From Bacillus sp. FJAT-44742 (GTDB lineage Bacteria > Bacillota > Bacilli > Bacillales > Marinococcaceae): a DNA stretch of 64,000 nucleotides. The translations under genes were made by a program, and so were the position numbers. The stretch covers positions 2,861,645 to 2,925,644 of the forward strand of contig NZ_KZ454936.1 in assembly GCF_002797315.1 (NCBI RefSeq), read 5' to 3'. The notes below the pieces were generated by a model. The model worked only from the letters and a program-made list of their open reading frames with translations, had not been told where the DNA came from and did no database searches. Below, in pieces: positions 27,118 to 35,873 of the stretch; the stretch's first letter is position 1; every line of letters starts with the position of its first letter.

Positions 27118-28113
27118 ATGAAACGATTTTTCCTTATTTTTATATCAGCTATAATCATTTGTCTTTCTTTGCCTCTCCATCAAGGTATTGCAGCAGAAGA
27201 AATGTCAGCTGATGATATTTATAAAGGACGTATGACCCTTTATAAACAGATGGAAGCCGTTACTTACGTTCCCTGGTACTGGCTGGCAGCCGTAGACGCT
27301 TATGAAAGAGGAATACGGCGGGCCAGAAAAGACAGGGAAGAAACGGAAGGACTTATCAGTATCTTTTATGCTCCCAAAGAGTGGGCGGGGCCGTTAAACC
27401 CCGATTGGGAAGATGAAGACCCTTATTCTTTAGCCTTATTTGAAGGGATTGGTCTTGATGGAGATCAGGATGGCAAGGCTTCCCGGACAAACGACATGGA
27501 TATATTATTTACCTTTGCCAGCTATTTAGCCTCTTACGGCCATGATGACGATAATATAGAAATCGGCTTGTGGGACTACTATCAGCGGGACCAGGCAGTC
27601 AACATCATTAAAGGCCATGCAGATCTATATCAAAAACATCAAAAGCTTGACCTCGATGACCGGGTTTTCCCTGTCCCTTTAAACTATAACTATAGTTACC
27701 GCAGTACGTGGGGAGATCGTAGAGGGTGGGGCGGAAGAAGAATACATGAAGGAACCGATATTTTTGCAGGGTACAACACGCCGGTTCGCTCTACCACATA
27801 TGGTGTCGTTGAACTGAAAGGCTGGAACAGGTTTGGAGGCTGGCGGATTGGAATCAGGGACAACAACAATGTTTATCATTACTACGCACATTTAAGCGGT
27901 TTTGAAAAGGACATTAAAAAAGGGACACTTGTTGAACCAGGTACTGTTATTGGGTATGTCGGAAGCTCCGGATACGGAAAGCCGGGCACCCAGGGAAAAT
28001 TCCCTCCTCACCTCCATTACGGGATGTATAGGGATAATGGCTACACTGAATGGTCTTTTGACCCGTACCCAAACCTTCGTTCCTGGGAAAAGCAAGAAAG
28101 AAGAAAAAAATAA
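27118..28113 (+). CDS. yunA: Secreted M23 peptidase YunA
   Basis: The 331-residue protein has a signal peptide (residues 1-25), an uncharacterised N-terminal part and an M23 endopeptidase domain from about 200, with the zinc ligands in HEGTDIFAG and HLHYG. It probably cuts peptide cross-links in the wall or spore cortex. TAGGAG precedes the ATG. A strong terminator follows. The same gene lies next to lipA in B. subtilis. Confidence 0.92.
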   Translation: MKRFFLIFISAIIICLSLPLHQGIAAEEMSADDIYKGRMTLYKQMEAVTYVPWYWLAAVDAYERGIRRARKDREETEGLISIFYAPKEWAGPLNPDWEDEDPYSLALFEGIGLDGDQDGKASRTNDMDILFTFASYLASYGHDDDNIEIGLWDYYQRDQAVNIIKGHADLYQKHQKLDLDDRVFPVPLNYNYSYRSTWGDRRGWGGRRIHEGTDIFAGYNTPVRSTTYGVVELKGWNRFGGWRIGIRDNNNVYHYYAHLSGFEKDIKKGTLVEPGTVIGYVGSSGYGKPGTQGKFPPHLHYGMYRDNGYTEWSFDPYPNLRSWEKQERRKK

Positions 28114-28143
28114 AGCAGGGGAGCTTTTCTCCCCTGCTTTTTT
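28112..28143 (+). terminator. Terminator after yunA
   Basis: AAAGCAGGGGAG-CTTT-CTCCCCTGCTTT followed by T; the hairpin also ends the converging metS gene. Confidence 0.92.
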
Positions 28144-28249
28144 AACGTTTATTCTTTGATACTCTGCGGGCGTGGATTATGCTTCCTGCCATACCGCCCC
28201 AGATAATCATCATCCCTAAAATCATCATAAACAGTGCGCTGCCAGTCAT
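28142..28249 (-). CDS. metS: MetS-type small subunit of the NSS transporter
   Basis: A 35-residue membrane peptide, too short for most gene callers, starts at ATG 28249. It has one hydrophobic helix (LFMMILGMMIIWGGMAGSII) followed by the basic end HARRVSKNKR, the pattern of the methionine/alanine-import NSS transporter small subunit MetS. The RBS GGGAGG lies within the last codons of the transporter gene and the start is five bases behind its stop, so the two are coupled. In Corynebacterium MetS is needed with MetP for methionine uptake. Confidence 0.85.
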   Translation of the reverse strand: MTGSALFMMILGMMIIWGGMAGSIIHARRVSKNKR

Positions 28250-28254
28250 AGCTA

Positions 28255-29784
28255 TCATCCCTCCCTTTCTTTTGAATCATCTTCATCAATTATGTCACGA
28301 TCTCTCCAGCGGATTGCCATAAAGACAAACCCTGCAATAATTGCAAAGGCAGCTACAGCCCAACCGCCCCAAAGAATAAATGCATCTGAATATCCTTCAT
28401 AGTTACCGGTTTCAGTATCAAACAGACCAAGAAGGTTTGTTCTGAAGAGATCAAACATCATGTACCCTAAAACAACTGGTGTAATGACGCCTAAACAAAC
28501 CTTCCACCAAAGACCAAGACGGATATCCGAAATACCATTGGCGTGATCCTGAAACACATTAAGCTTACGCATGATCCACGCTATAGCCACTACCTGGACG
28601 AGACCAATAAAGGCTATACCAAACTGGTTAATAAAGTAATCCGCAGCATCGAGGAAGAACAATCCACCTTGCGTAGCAAAGACCAAGGAGATCAATGCTG
28701 CAATCCCTCCACCAATCGTTACAGCCTTTGCTCTGGAAATTCCAAACTTTTCAGAGATCCCTTTGACGTAAGTTTCAGAAATTGAGATTAAAGATGATAA
28801 ACCTGCAAGGACAAGTGAGGCAAAGAACAAAAAGCCAAACAGTCCGTTTAAAGCCGGAAACTCATTTATTATCATTGGAAAGACCACAAAAGCAAGGCCA
28901 ATACCACCGGCTACTACTTCAGATACACCAACGCCTGCCTGCATGGCCATAAAACCAAGGGCAGCAAACACTCCAATACCTGCAAGTAATTCAAAGCTTG
29001 AATTACTAAATCCTGTAATAAAGGCATTGTTTGTGATGTCAGATTTCTTTGGAAGATAACTGGAATACGTGATCATAATGGCAAAGGCTATCGACAAACT
29101 AAAGAAAATTTGTCCGTATGCCGCGACCCATACACTTCCTGATGTAATAGTTTCAAAGTTAGGTTCGAAAAATGCCTGGAGACCGTCTACAGCTCCTGGC
29201 AGCGTAACCGCACGAATAACTATAATTAAGAATAAGACAACAAGTGTTGGAATAAAAATACGGTTAGCCCACTCAATTCCTTTTTGAACCCCTCTAAATA
29301 ACACACCAAGTGTTACGACCCAGACAATAATTAATGGTATTAAAACACCAGGGACAAAGCTTCCTACCTGTCCGGGCACCTCGGCAAGGTTTAAGTAATC
29401 CCCGAATAAAAATCCTTCAGTATCCTCTCCCCATGTCTGGTTAATGGCGAAAACACTGTAAGACATTGCCCAAGCAATAATGACAGCGTAGTAGGTTGAA
29501 ATGACAAACGAGACAAATACAGCCCACCATCCGATCCATTCTGCCTTTCTGTTCATCCGCGCATAACTCAGCGGTGCAGATCCGCGATACTTGTGACCGA
29601 TAGTAAATTCCAGAATCAACAACGGAATACCTGCAGTTAACAATGCAAATAAATAAGGAATAAAGAATGCCCCGCCGCCGTTTTCATATGCTACTGCCGG
29701 GAACCGCCAAATGTTGCCCAGGCCAATAGCCGAACCTACGGCCGCTAAAATAAAACCTGCTCTAGTTCCCCACTGCTCTCTCAT
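28255..29784 (-). CDS. Sodium:neurotransmitter-symporter-family amino acid transporter
   Basis: The 509-residue protein has about 12 membrane helices and the NSS start WGTRAGFILAAVGSAIGLGNIWRFP, here in two parts: AAVGSAIGLGNIWRFP lines the sodium site. Bacterial members import amino acids with sodium. The adjacent MetS-like peptide suggests methionine or alanine as substrate. GGGGGAAGG precedes the ATG. A perfect sigma-A promoter lies about 165 bases upstream. B. subtilis has no such gene between yunA and yunB, so it is an insertion in this lineage. Confidence 0.92.
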   Translation of the reverse strand: MREQWGTRAGFILAAVGSAIGLGNIWRFPAVAYENGGGAFFIPYLFALLTAGIPLLILEFTIGHKYRGSAPLSYARMNRKAEWIGWWAVFVSFVISTYYAVIIAWAMSYSVFAINQTWGEDTEGFLFGDYLNLAEVPGQVGSFVPGVLIPLIIVWVVTLGVLFRGVQKGIEWANRIFIPTLVVLFLIIVIRAVTLPGAVDGLQAFFEPNFETITSGSVWVAAYGQIFFSLSIAFAIMITYSSYLPKKSDITNNAFITGFSNSSFELLAGIGVFAALGFMAMQAGVGVSEVVAGGIGLAFVVFPMIINEFPALNGLFGFLFFASLVLAGLSSLISISETYVKGISEKFGISRAKAVTIGGGIAALISLVFATQGGLFFLDAADYFINQFGIAFIGLVQVVAIAWIMRKLNVFQDHANGISDIRLGLWWKVCLGVITPVVLGYMMFDLFRTNLLGLFDTETGNYEGYSDAFILWGGWAVAAFAIIAGFVFMAIRWRDRDIIDEDDSKEREG

Positions 29785-29948
29785 GGGAACCTTCCCCCTT
29801 CATCTCTTTTTAGATTGGTTACTACAATAAAGAATATTCAGAAAAATACAAGTTAGACTAGATGTATTATCTTCTTTTTCCACCCTTGCACAGCGTTTGA
29901 GTTGTGAACTTTCCTCCTTTTCGACTTTTTTTGACAATTCGTTATCTC

Positions 29949-29977
29949 ATTATATTTTTTATTATAACCATTGTCAA
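29949..29977 (-). promoter_or_regulatory. Consensus sigma-A promoter of the NSS transporter
   Basis: On the minus strand TTGACA (29972-29977) and TATAAT (29949-29954) are exactly 17 bases apart, a full match to consensus, with a leader of about 155 bases. Confidence 0.8.
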
Positions 29978-30337
29978 AACGTTTTTTTCTAAATGACTTG
30001 ATGTTTGTGTAAATATCCCTTACTCTTCCTCCTTACAAATGTTCTATGTAACTAATACCTTTCCTCCTTTTTTGCAAAAAAAAGGAAAATCAATAATAAG
30101 TCATTTGATTGTAAAATCGCGTGACGCCTGTGAGATAACACGCGCCAAGGATTCCCCAGGGTGTTTTTACGAGGCACCGCAATTGCAAATGAAGAAAACA
30201 GGAGTGGCTGACGCGCTTGTATCCTTAGATGCTTATGGAGCATTTTATAACAAATATCACAACCAAAAAAAGAGAGTTTTCCGCAAAAGTTTACGCTTTT
30301 GGGACACTCTCTTAAAATATCTCCTATGGTTTTCTTT
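29978..30337. other. Intergenic region between the NSS gene and yunB
   Basis: The right half (about 30110-30260) is richer in G+C than its surroundings and holds a plus-strand open frame (30039-30341) that ends in the yunB terminator; it has no RBS and I do not recognise the peptide (ITRAKDSPGCFYEAPQLQ within it). It may be a decayed gene or a small RNA region. Confidence 0.3.
30264..30314 (-). terminator. Terminator after yunB
   Basis: On the minus strand AGAGAGT...ACTCTCT encloses a second stem CAAAAGCG/..CTTTTGCG and is followed by seven T. Confidence 0.82.
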
Positions 30338-31189
30338 TTAGTCAGGGACTATTTCCATCTCCTGATCAGGAACTTCAAGAGTCTCTTCTTCATTCTCTTC
30401 TCTAGGATGGATAATATCTTCAAGATCCTTTTCCTGTATGATTGCCGGTGCCGGCATATCACCTTGCCCTTGATTGTAAAACTCCGGTACCTGACCAGAA
30501 ACAAACACCATGCCGATAGGAATTGAGGTTGGCACTACTGCGTCATCAGTGGCAAAAGGGATAACGACTTTGACGTCTACTTCCAGATCAAGGGAAACCC
30601 TTATATAGGTGTTATTGATTCCTGACTCATAAATTGACTCAGTCATCGTTGCTTTTACATCACCAATCGCTGTAAAACGTACAGGAACCTTAGGGCCTAA
30701 ATGAGCGAGCAGGGCATTATTGGTCGCCTGCCCAAGGGGGATCATATGAATAATGCCGTTTTCAGTAAAAGTTTCTTTATCAAACTCCATCTCTATTCCA
30801 TCCGGGAGACCTAAATCCTCAATTTTGCCCTCTTCTACCATTTTTAAATACTTTTGTACCCTTAACGTAGCTTCAGAAAGCACCCTGTTTGAAACCTGAG
30901 GATTAAAGCCTACGGATGTAATATTTCCTTGGTTATCCTTCTCAATGACCATGAGCTCTTCCATATCAATGTTTTCTACAATTTTCTTTGAAATAGCATC
31001 ATTTATAGCCTGAGTAGCAATTTTTTGTGTTTCTGTTTTTGCAATTGCAATTAAGGTTGGACGGATCCCCTGATCCACCAGCCACAATCCCTGAATTGTG
31101 AGCGCAATAAAGATTATTGACGAAAGCAAAAAGACATACCGAAATGGGAGGGGTCCTTTTTGTCTTTTCCATCTTCTGTGCTTCCCCAT
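30338..31189 (-). CDS. yunB: Sporulation protein YunB
   Basis: The 283-residue protein has one N-terminal membrane helix (about 16-38) and the YunB domain with GFNPQVSNRVLSEATLRVQKYL, here cut short, and PLGQATNNALLAHLGPKVPV. YunB of B. subtilis is made under sigma-E in the mother cell and is needed for full sporulation. The ATG at 31189 follows AAAGGGGG; the longer frame has no RBS. A very acidic tail (HPREENEEE) ends the protein. Confidence 0.9.
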   Translation of the reverse strand: MGKHRRWKRQKGPLPFRYVFLLSSIIFIALTIQGLWLVDQGIRPTLIAIAKTETQKIATQAINDAISKKIVENIDMEELMVIEKDNQGNITSVGFNPQVSNRVLSEATLRVQKYLKMVEEGKIEDLGLPDGIEMEFDKETFTENGIIHMIPLGQATNNALLAHLGPKVPVRFTAIGDVKATMTESIYESGINNTYIRVSLDLEVDVKVVIPFATDDAVVPTSIPIGMVFVSGQVPEFYNQGQGDMPAPAIIQEKDLEDIIHPREENEEETLEVPDQEMEIVPD

Positions 31190-31293
31190 AAAAATGCCCC
31201 CTTTGCCTACTTCATGTGTATGCAAGAGGGGACGGGGTATATACTTATCCTTTTTCCTACCATGGTGTATAAAAGGGAAGATCTCCCTTTATC

Positions 31294-31779
31294 CTAGCCT
31301 TTTCTTTTATAAGTTAGAAACCGGTGTGGATACTTATTTTTCTCATCCACTGTTCCTTCCTTTTCCTCGATTAGCTTCCATTCTTCCTCATTCCAGTCTG
31401 GAAAGTAGGTATCGCCATCAAATTTCTCATCTATTATTGTAAGGTACAATTTTTCAGCTTCAGGAAAGAGCTCTTCAAACACCTTAGCTCCTCCAATTAC
31501 AAAAACCTCTCCATGATCATCTCCGTAATTATGAACGTCCTCAGGGGAATGAATGATTTCACACCCTTCTGCTGTATAGTTCTCATCTTTGGTTAAAATA
31601 ACGTTTGTCCTTTTTGGAAGAGGTTTTCCAATGGATTCAAAGGTTTTTCTTCCCATGACAATAGGTGATTCAATCGTCGTCTCTTTGAAGTGCTTTAAAT
31701 CGGCCGGCAGGTGCCATGGCAGCTTATTGTCTTTCCCAATAACTCCTTGCTTGTCCATCGCTACAATAAACGAAATCAT
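31294..31779 (-). CDS. dfrA: Dihydrofolate reductase
   Basis: The 161-residue enzyme starts [27 protein letters not shown], written here in full only as its ends, with the active-site aspartate in [18 protein letters not shown] and [10 protein letters not shown]. It regenerates tetrahydrofolate after thymidylate synthesis. It overlaps thyA by four bases (ATGA). The pair thyA-dfrA is normal, but its place between yunB and yunC differs from B. subtilis. Confidence 0.97.
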   Translation of the reverse strand: MISFIVAMDKQGVIGKDNKLPWHLPADLKHFKETTIESPIVMGRKTFESIGKPLPKRTNVILTKDENYTAEGCEIIHSPEDVHNYGDDHGEVFVIGGAKVFEELFPEAEKLYLTIIDEKFDGDTYFPDWNEEEWKLIEEKEGTVDEKNKYPHRFLTYKRKG

Positions 31780-32570
31780 ACAGAAACTTCTCCTTTAATA
31801 TGTGGATGAGGGTCGTACCCTTTTAAAATGAAATCATCAATAGTAAAATCAAAAATCGATTTTACCTTTGGATTTATTCCCATTGTCGGGAGGGGTCGAG
31901 GCTCTCTTGTTAATTGAAGCTGTATTTGTTCTACATGGTTTAAATAAATATGCGCATCCCCAAAGGTATGGATAAATTCATGTGCCTCCAGGTCACAAAC
32001 CTGGGCAATCATTTTTGTTAAGAGAGCGTATGATGCAATATTAAAGGGGACACCCAGAAACACATCGGCGCTCCGCTGATACAGCTGGCAGGAAAGCTTG
32101 CCGTCTACCACGTAGAATTGAAACAGGCAGTGGCAGGGAGCCAGAGCCATATCCTCAATTTCAGCAGCGTTCCATGCATTAACAATTAATCTTCTGGAGT
32201 CAGGATTATTTTTAATTTGGTTAATTACATCAGATATTTGGTCAACCGTCCGTCCGTTTGCTCCCTCCCAGGATCTCCATTGCTTTCCGTATATAGGGCC
32301 AAGCTCACCATCTTCATCAGCCCACTCATTCCAAATTCTTACGTTATTATCCTGCAGATATTTCACGTTGGTGTCCCCTTTTAAAAACCAGAGGAGTTCG
32401 TGGATGATAGAACGGAGATGGAGCTTCTTCGTTGTAATAACAGGGAACCCTTCTTGAAGATTAAACCTGGTTTGATAGCCAAAGGTGCTTATTGTTCCCG
32501 TTCCTGTCCTGTCTTCTTTTTTCGTTCCATTGTCTAAGATATGCCGACATAGGTCCAAATATTGCTGCAT
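31776..32570 (-). CDS. thyA: Thymidylate synthase (ThyA type)
   Basis: The 264-residue enzyme has the catalytic cysteine in [14 protein letters not shown] and the [16 protein letters not shown] segment. It makes dTMP from dUMP with methylene-tetrahydrofolate. The RBS before the ATG at 32570 is weak (ACAAGG close to the start). The 300-base region upstream is described separately. It is coupled to dfrA by a four-base overlap. Confidence 0.97.
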   Translation of the reverse strand: MQQYLDLCRHILDNGTKKEDRTGTGTISTFGYQTRFNLQEGFPVITTKKLHLRSIIHELLWFLKGDTNVKYLQDNNVRIWNEWADEDGELGPIYGKQWRSWEGANGRTVDQISDVINQIKNNPDSRRLIVNAWNAAEIEDMALAPCHCLFQFYVVDGKLSCQLYQRSADVFLGVPFNIASYALLTKMIAQVCDLEAHEFIHTFGDAHIYLNHVEQIQLQLTREPRPLPTMGINPKVKSIFDFTIDDFILKGYDPHPHIKGEVSV

Positions 32571-32942
32571 GCCTTGTACCGCCCTTCTGTTAAATCATTA
32601 CTTCCCATTGTAACACCTGCCACAAATTTTTTCTCTACTCTTACTCTGCCTGTTTTACACAAAGTCTCGCAAATTTTGTCTGCCCCCGTGCGCTTGAAAA
32701 AAGGCCTCCTACTGTAAATAAATGCTCGTTGCTTTCAAAAAATCCAGCTTACCAGACAGACAAAGAGAGTCCGTTTGTTGATCGCAAAACAGCTGCCACC
32801 GCTCCTGTCCACCGCAAAGATGACACCGTTACAAGCGAGCTGAAAGGAATCTCGTGCCTACCTCTTTAAAAGGGCATAAAAAATAGGAAACCACCGTGGT
32901 TTCCTAAAGGAAAAGACCGGTCTCAATAAACCGGTCAGTTAT
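32571..32942. other. Leader region of thyA and terminators of yunC
   Basis: At the right end two hairpins end yunC on the minus strand: GACCGGTTTATTGAGACCGGTC (32915-32936) and AGGAAACCACGGTGGTTTCCT (32885-32905) followed by T. The middle (about 32690-32870) has a long stop-free plus-strand frame with hydrophilic composition but no start, which I could not identify. The rest would be the thyA promoter and leader. Confidence 0.5.
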
Positions 32943-33245
32943 TCATACCATTTTAAGCAGTGCTTCTTTACCTGGCATGCCTTTCGTAATGCCCATCTTC
33001 TCTGCTTCGACTGTAACAGATTCAAGAGGAGCCTCCAGAAGCTCTTCTATGCTCCTGACTCCCACGGCTCGGCCAGCTATGACTTTACGATCTTTTAACT
33101 TGGCGTTTAATAAGCCTACGTCCAGCGCTCCGCACATAATATATCCTTTTTCATTCGTCACTGCCATTAGTTTGGTCTTCGGTAAATCTACAGTGACAGC
33201 TTTAAACAGTTTTCCTTGTATTTCAACAGGCTCCATTTTCATCAT
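32943..33245 (-). CDS. yunC: DUF1805 protein YunC
   Basis: The 100-residue protein has the DUF1805 core YIMCGALDVGLLNAKLKDRK, split as YIMCGALDVG and LNAKLKDRKVIAGRAVG, and matches B. subtilis YunC. A structure is known for the family but no activity. GGAGGGGGG precedes the ATG pair at 33245/33242. It lies between yunD and thyA. Confidence 0.9.
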   Translation of the reverse strand: MMKMEPVEIQGKLFKAVTVDLPKTKLMAVTNEKGYIMCGALDVGLLNAKLKDRKVIAGRAVGVRSIEELLEAPLESVTVEAEKMGITKGMPGKEALLKMV

Positions 33246-33343
33246 TATTTAACGCCCCCCTCCTATACACCTCTCGCCCCTACTATATGCAGAGTAATCA
33301 TCTCACGTGCCATCAGAGAAGGTGTTTACAAAAGAGAAAGGTC

Positions 33344-34738
33344 CTAGGCGTAGTCTTTTAGTGTTTTTGCCAGTATATCTCTCATTAACTCAGGCATGAA
33401 GTATTCCTTGTATTCAGCCTGGGACAGTCCAGGGTACAAGGGACCAAACGTAAACATGTCAGCAGTCGCTACCGAGTAATATTCTTGTAATTCGATAGCT
33501 TTGCCATTGATGTAGATACCATCTACACGCGTGTGTCCATTGCCTCCAGGTGTGGTATGGACTTCCATTCCGCTGAAAGCCATTCTCCCCAGCATTTCTC
33601 CGCGAAATCCAAATCCTTTTAATGGAAGGTGGATCATTTTTTCTGTAAATGCTGCATGAATTGTTTCCTTTAATACTGCTCCCTTAACTTTTACGATACA
33701 AGGGTTGATTGGGTGAGGACAGAGCCGATGAAGTTCTCTTCTCGTAATCACCCCAGGAGATAATGATTCAAGAAGCAGTCCTGAATTAATCATCGCTACT
33801 TCTGTGCCGCACCATTCTCTCACACCTGTTGCCAGCATATCGGCAAACTCTGAAGGTTCGGTCCATGAAATTTCCAATGGCTGCTTAAGTTCAACAATGG
33901 GAGTTTCCATAACCTTACTTGATTCTATCTGCAGCTCTTCCATAAGTACTTGCGTATCTTCACACATAGGATGGTGGCTGACGTCTATGGCTCCTCCTTC
34001 CTTGTGTTTCACCCTTTTTGTTTCCTCGTCAACAAGCAAACGTATCTGTCCCGCATAGTAACCGTGCTTTCCGCACTGAGCCACTAACGTGCCACTGATA
34101 CTCTGTGCTGTTTTTAAAAGATTATGAGTATGAGCACCAAGGATTACATCTATATCCTTATGTTCCCGGGCAATTTTCTCATCATTATGATAACCAAGGT
34201 GAGACAGGAGAATGATAATATCAGCCTTTTGTTTCACCTCGCTCACCAGCGATGGTAATAGAGTCTCCGGGTCCTTTATCTGCCAGCCCAATTGGTCGTA
34301 GAATGGATAAAACGGCACCGTTACTCCAATGATGCCTATCACCGTCTCATTCTCAACAGTTATGAAATCATAGGGCTTGGCCCAACTGGGGCGACTTCCA
34401 TCCTTTTCAAACAAGTTAGCTGCGAGAACCGTAAAGTCTGCCTCATCATATAAATGATCCAAATCTTCCTTTGAAAAAGTGATTCCTTCATTGTTTCCTA
34501 TGGTTACATGATGGATAGGCGTTTTATTCAGCAGCCTGACATTGCCCTTCCCTTTTGTTCCTTCTGTAATAGGGTGTACCCGGTCTGCATGATCTCCTAT
34601 ATCAAAGAATAGAGCTGTTTCTTTACGAGTTTTATGATACTTATCCTGGTGATTCAAAAACCCCGCAGCCAAAGGCCACTGAGATAAGTGACTGTGTAAA
34701 TCGTTAGTATGGTAAATATAAATTGGATAGTCTGCCAT
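33344..34738 (-). CDS. yunD: Metallophosphatase / 5'-nucleotidase family protein YunD
   Basis: The 464-residue protein is a UshA-type metallophosphoesterase: HTNDLHSH, FDIGDHADR, GNNEG and LGAHTH hold the metal ligands, followed by a 5'-nucleotidase C-terminal domain. It has no signal peptide, so it acts in the cytoplasm, unlike most UshA relatives. The RBS before 34738 (GGCGGTGA) is weak. It occupies the yunD position of B. subtilis. Confidence 0.9.
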   Translation of the reverse strand: MADYPIYIYHTNDLHSHLSQWPLAAGFLNHQDKYHKTRKETALFFDIGDHADRVHPITEGTKGKGNVRLLNKTPIHHVTIGNNEGITFSKEDLDHLYDEADFTVLAANLFEKDGSRPSWAKPYDFITVENETVIGIIGVTVPFYPFYDQLGWQIKDPETLLPSLVSEVKQKADIIILLSHLGYHNDEKIAREHKDIDVILGAHTHNLLKTAQSISGTLVAQCGKHGYYAGQIRLLVDEETKRVKHKEGGAIDVSHHPMCEDTQVLMEELQIESSKVMETPIVELKQPLEISWTEPSEFADMLATGVREWCGTEVAMINSGLLLESLSPGVITRRELHRLCPHPINPCIVKVKGAVLKETIHAAFTEKMIHLPLKGFGFRGEMLGRMAFSGMEVHTTPGGNGHTRVDGIYINGKAIELQEYYSVATADMFTFGPLYPGLSQAEYKEYFMPELMRDILAKTLKDYA

Positions 34739-34841
34739 AGCTTCACCGCCTTCGTTTTCAAATCATGCCCTTTCCCTTACACTCTTAGCCAGAGTGGTGA
34801 GAGGGAGAGCAAAAACAACAGCCATCCTTTCATTGGTGCTC

Positions 34842-35720
34842 TCAAGGACTCTTCCCACTTTCTTTATGATCTTCAAACAAGCTCAGCTGTTTTGGATTTA
34901 GTCCTTCATAAGAGATTCCAGCCAATTCCAAAAACGATTTTGCATTTGGTGCTGCATCTCCGCCAGAATTATTATTAAAGAGCATATAAATATCTTTGGT
35001 TGTGTCTTTTATTTTATCAATATTCTCCAGCCATTCGTTTAATTCATTCCTCGAATAATTATAAAGATAGCGAGTTTCTCTCCACTTATCTCCTTTGGCT
35101 GGCTTTTTCCACGCTTCATGGTTCCTTCCGTGAAGACGTATAAGAGTTTTTTCAGAATGAGTGGGGTGTAAAACGGTCGGCACGGAAGCTTCTCCAATTT
35201 GCGGCTCGTCACAAATACTGTGAATCCACTCTTCACGCTCCATAAACTCTAAGGTCTTATTATAATATTCTGGTGAAAACCAGGTATTATTCCTAAATTC
35301 CAAAGCTGCCGGGAGTGTTCCTAATTTATCCTTTGTGTAGCGGAGGAACTCTACATTTTCTTTATTACAGTCGAACCAGGGTGGAAACTGACAAAGTACC
35401 ATCGCAAGTTTCCCGCTCTCAATGACCGGTCCTAGTGACTCAAGATATGCTTCGTACATTTCCTCTTTTGAAGCAAATGGGATCTCTTTTCGTTCATGTC
35501 CTGTCATGCCCTGGTAAGCTTTCACAACAAATCTGAAATTATCTGGTGTTTCCCTCACCCATTTTTCATAGTTTCGTTGCGGTTGCACCGCGTAAAAAGA
35601 TGCATCTACTTCAACAGTAGGAAAATGACTGCCGTACTCTTTTAATTTCTCACCTGGGCGCGTTCCCTTGCTGTAAAGGGTATCATGATCCCCCCAGCCT
35701 GTGACTCCAACGTAAATCAT
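34842..35720 (-). CDS. yunF: DUF72 protein YunF
   Basis: The 292-residue protein begins MIYVGVTGWGDHDTLY and has the TIM-barrel-like DUF72 signatures VEVDASFYAVQP and ALEFRNNTW, and RLHGRNHEAW. Activity is unknown. TTTGGAGGGG precedes the ATG at 35720. B. subtilis has yunE between yunD and yunF; that gene is absent here. Confidence 0.9.
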   Translation of the reverse strand: MIYVGVTGWGDHDTLYSKGTRPGEKLKEYGSHFPTVEVDASFYAVQPQRNYEKWVRETPDNFRFVVKAYQGMTGHERKEIPFASKEEMYEAYLESLGPVIESGKLAMVLCQFPPWFDCNKENVEFLRYTKDKLGTLPAALEFRNNTWFSPEYYNKTLEFMEREEWIHSICDEPQIGEASVPTVLHPTHSEKTLIRLHGRNHEAWKKPAKGDKWRETRYLYNYSRNELNEWLENIDKIKDTTKDIYMLFNNNSGGDAAPNAKSFLELAGISYEGLNPKQLSLFEDHKESGKSP

Positions 35721-35819
35721 AGATTGCCCCTCCAAATTAGCTGATTATCGTTCCCACTCATTTTCCCTTAGCAGTATAATACATACACCTGTTTTTTTAA
35801 ATTGAAAGTCTTAAACATA

Positions 35820-35851
35820 AGAAAAAGCGAACCCATCTGGGTTCGCTTTTC
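35820..35851 (-). terminator. Terminator of the suf operon
   Basis: AAAAGCGAACCC-ATCT-GGGTTCGCTTTT forms a near-perfect hairpin with a T run on the minus strand, about 20 bases behind sufB. Confidence 0.92.
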
Positions 35852-35873
35852 CATGGCTGCCGTCATAATGGAC

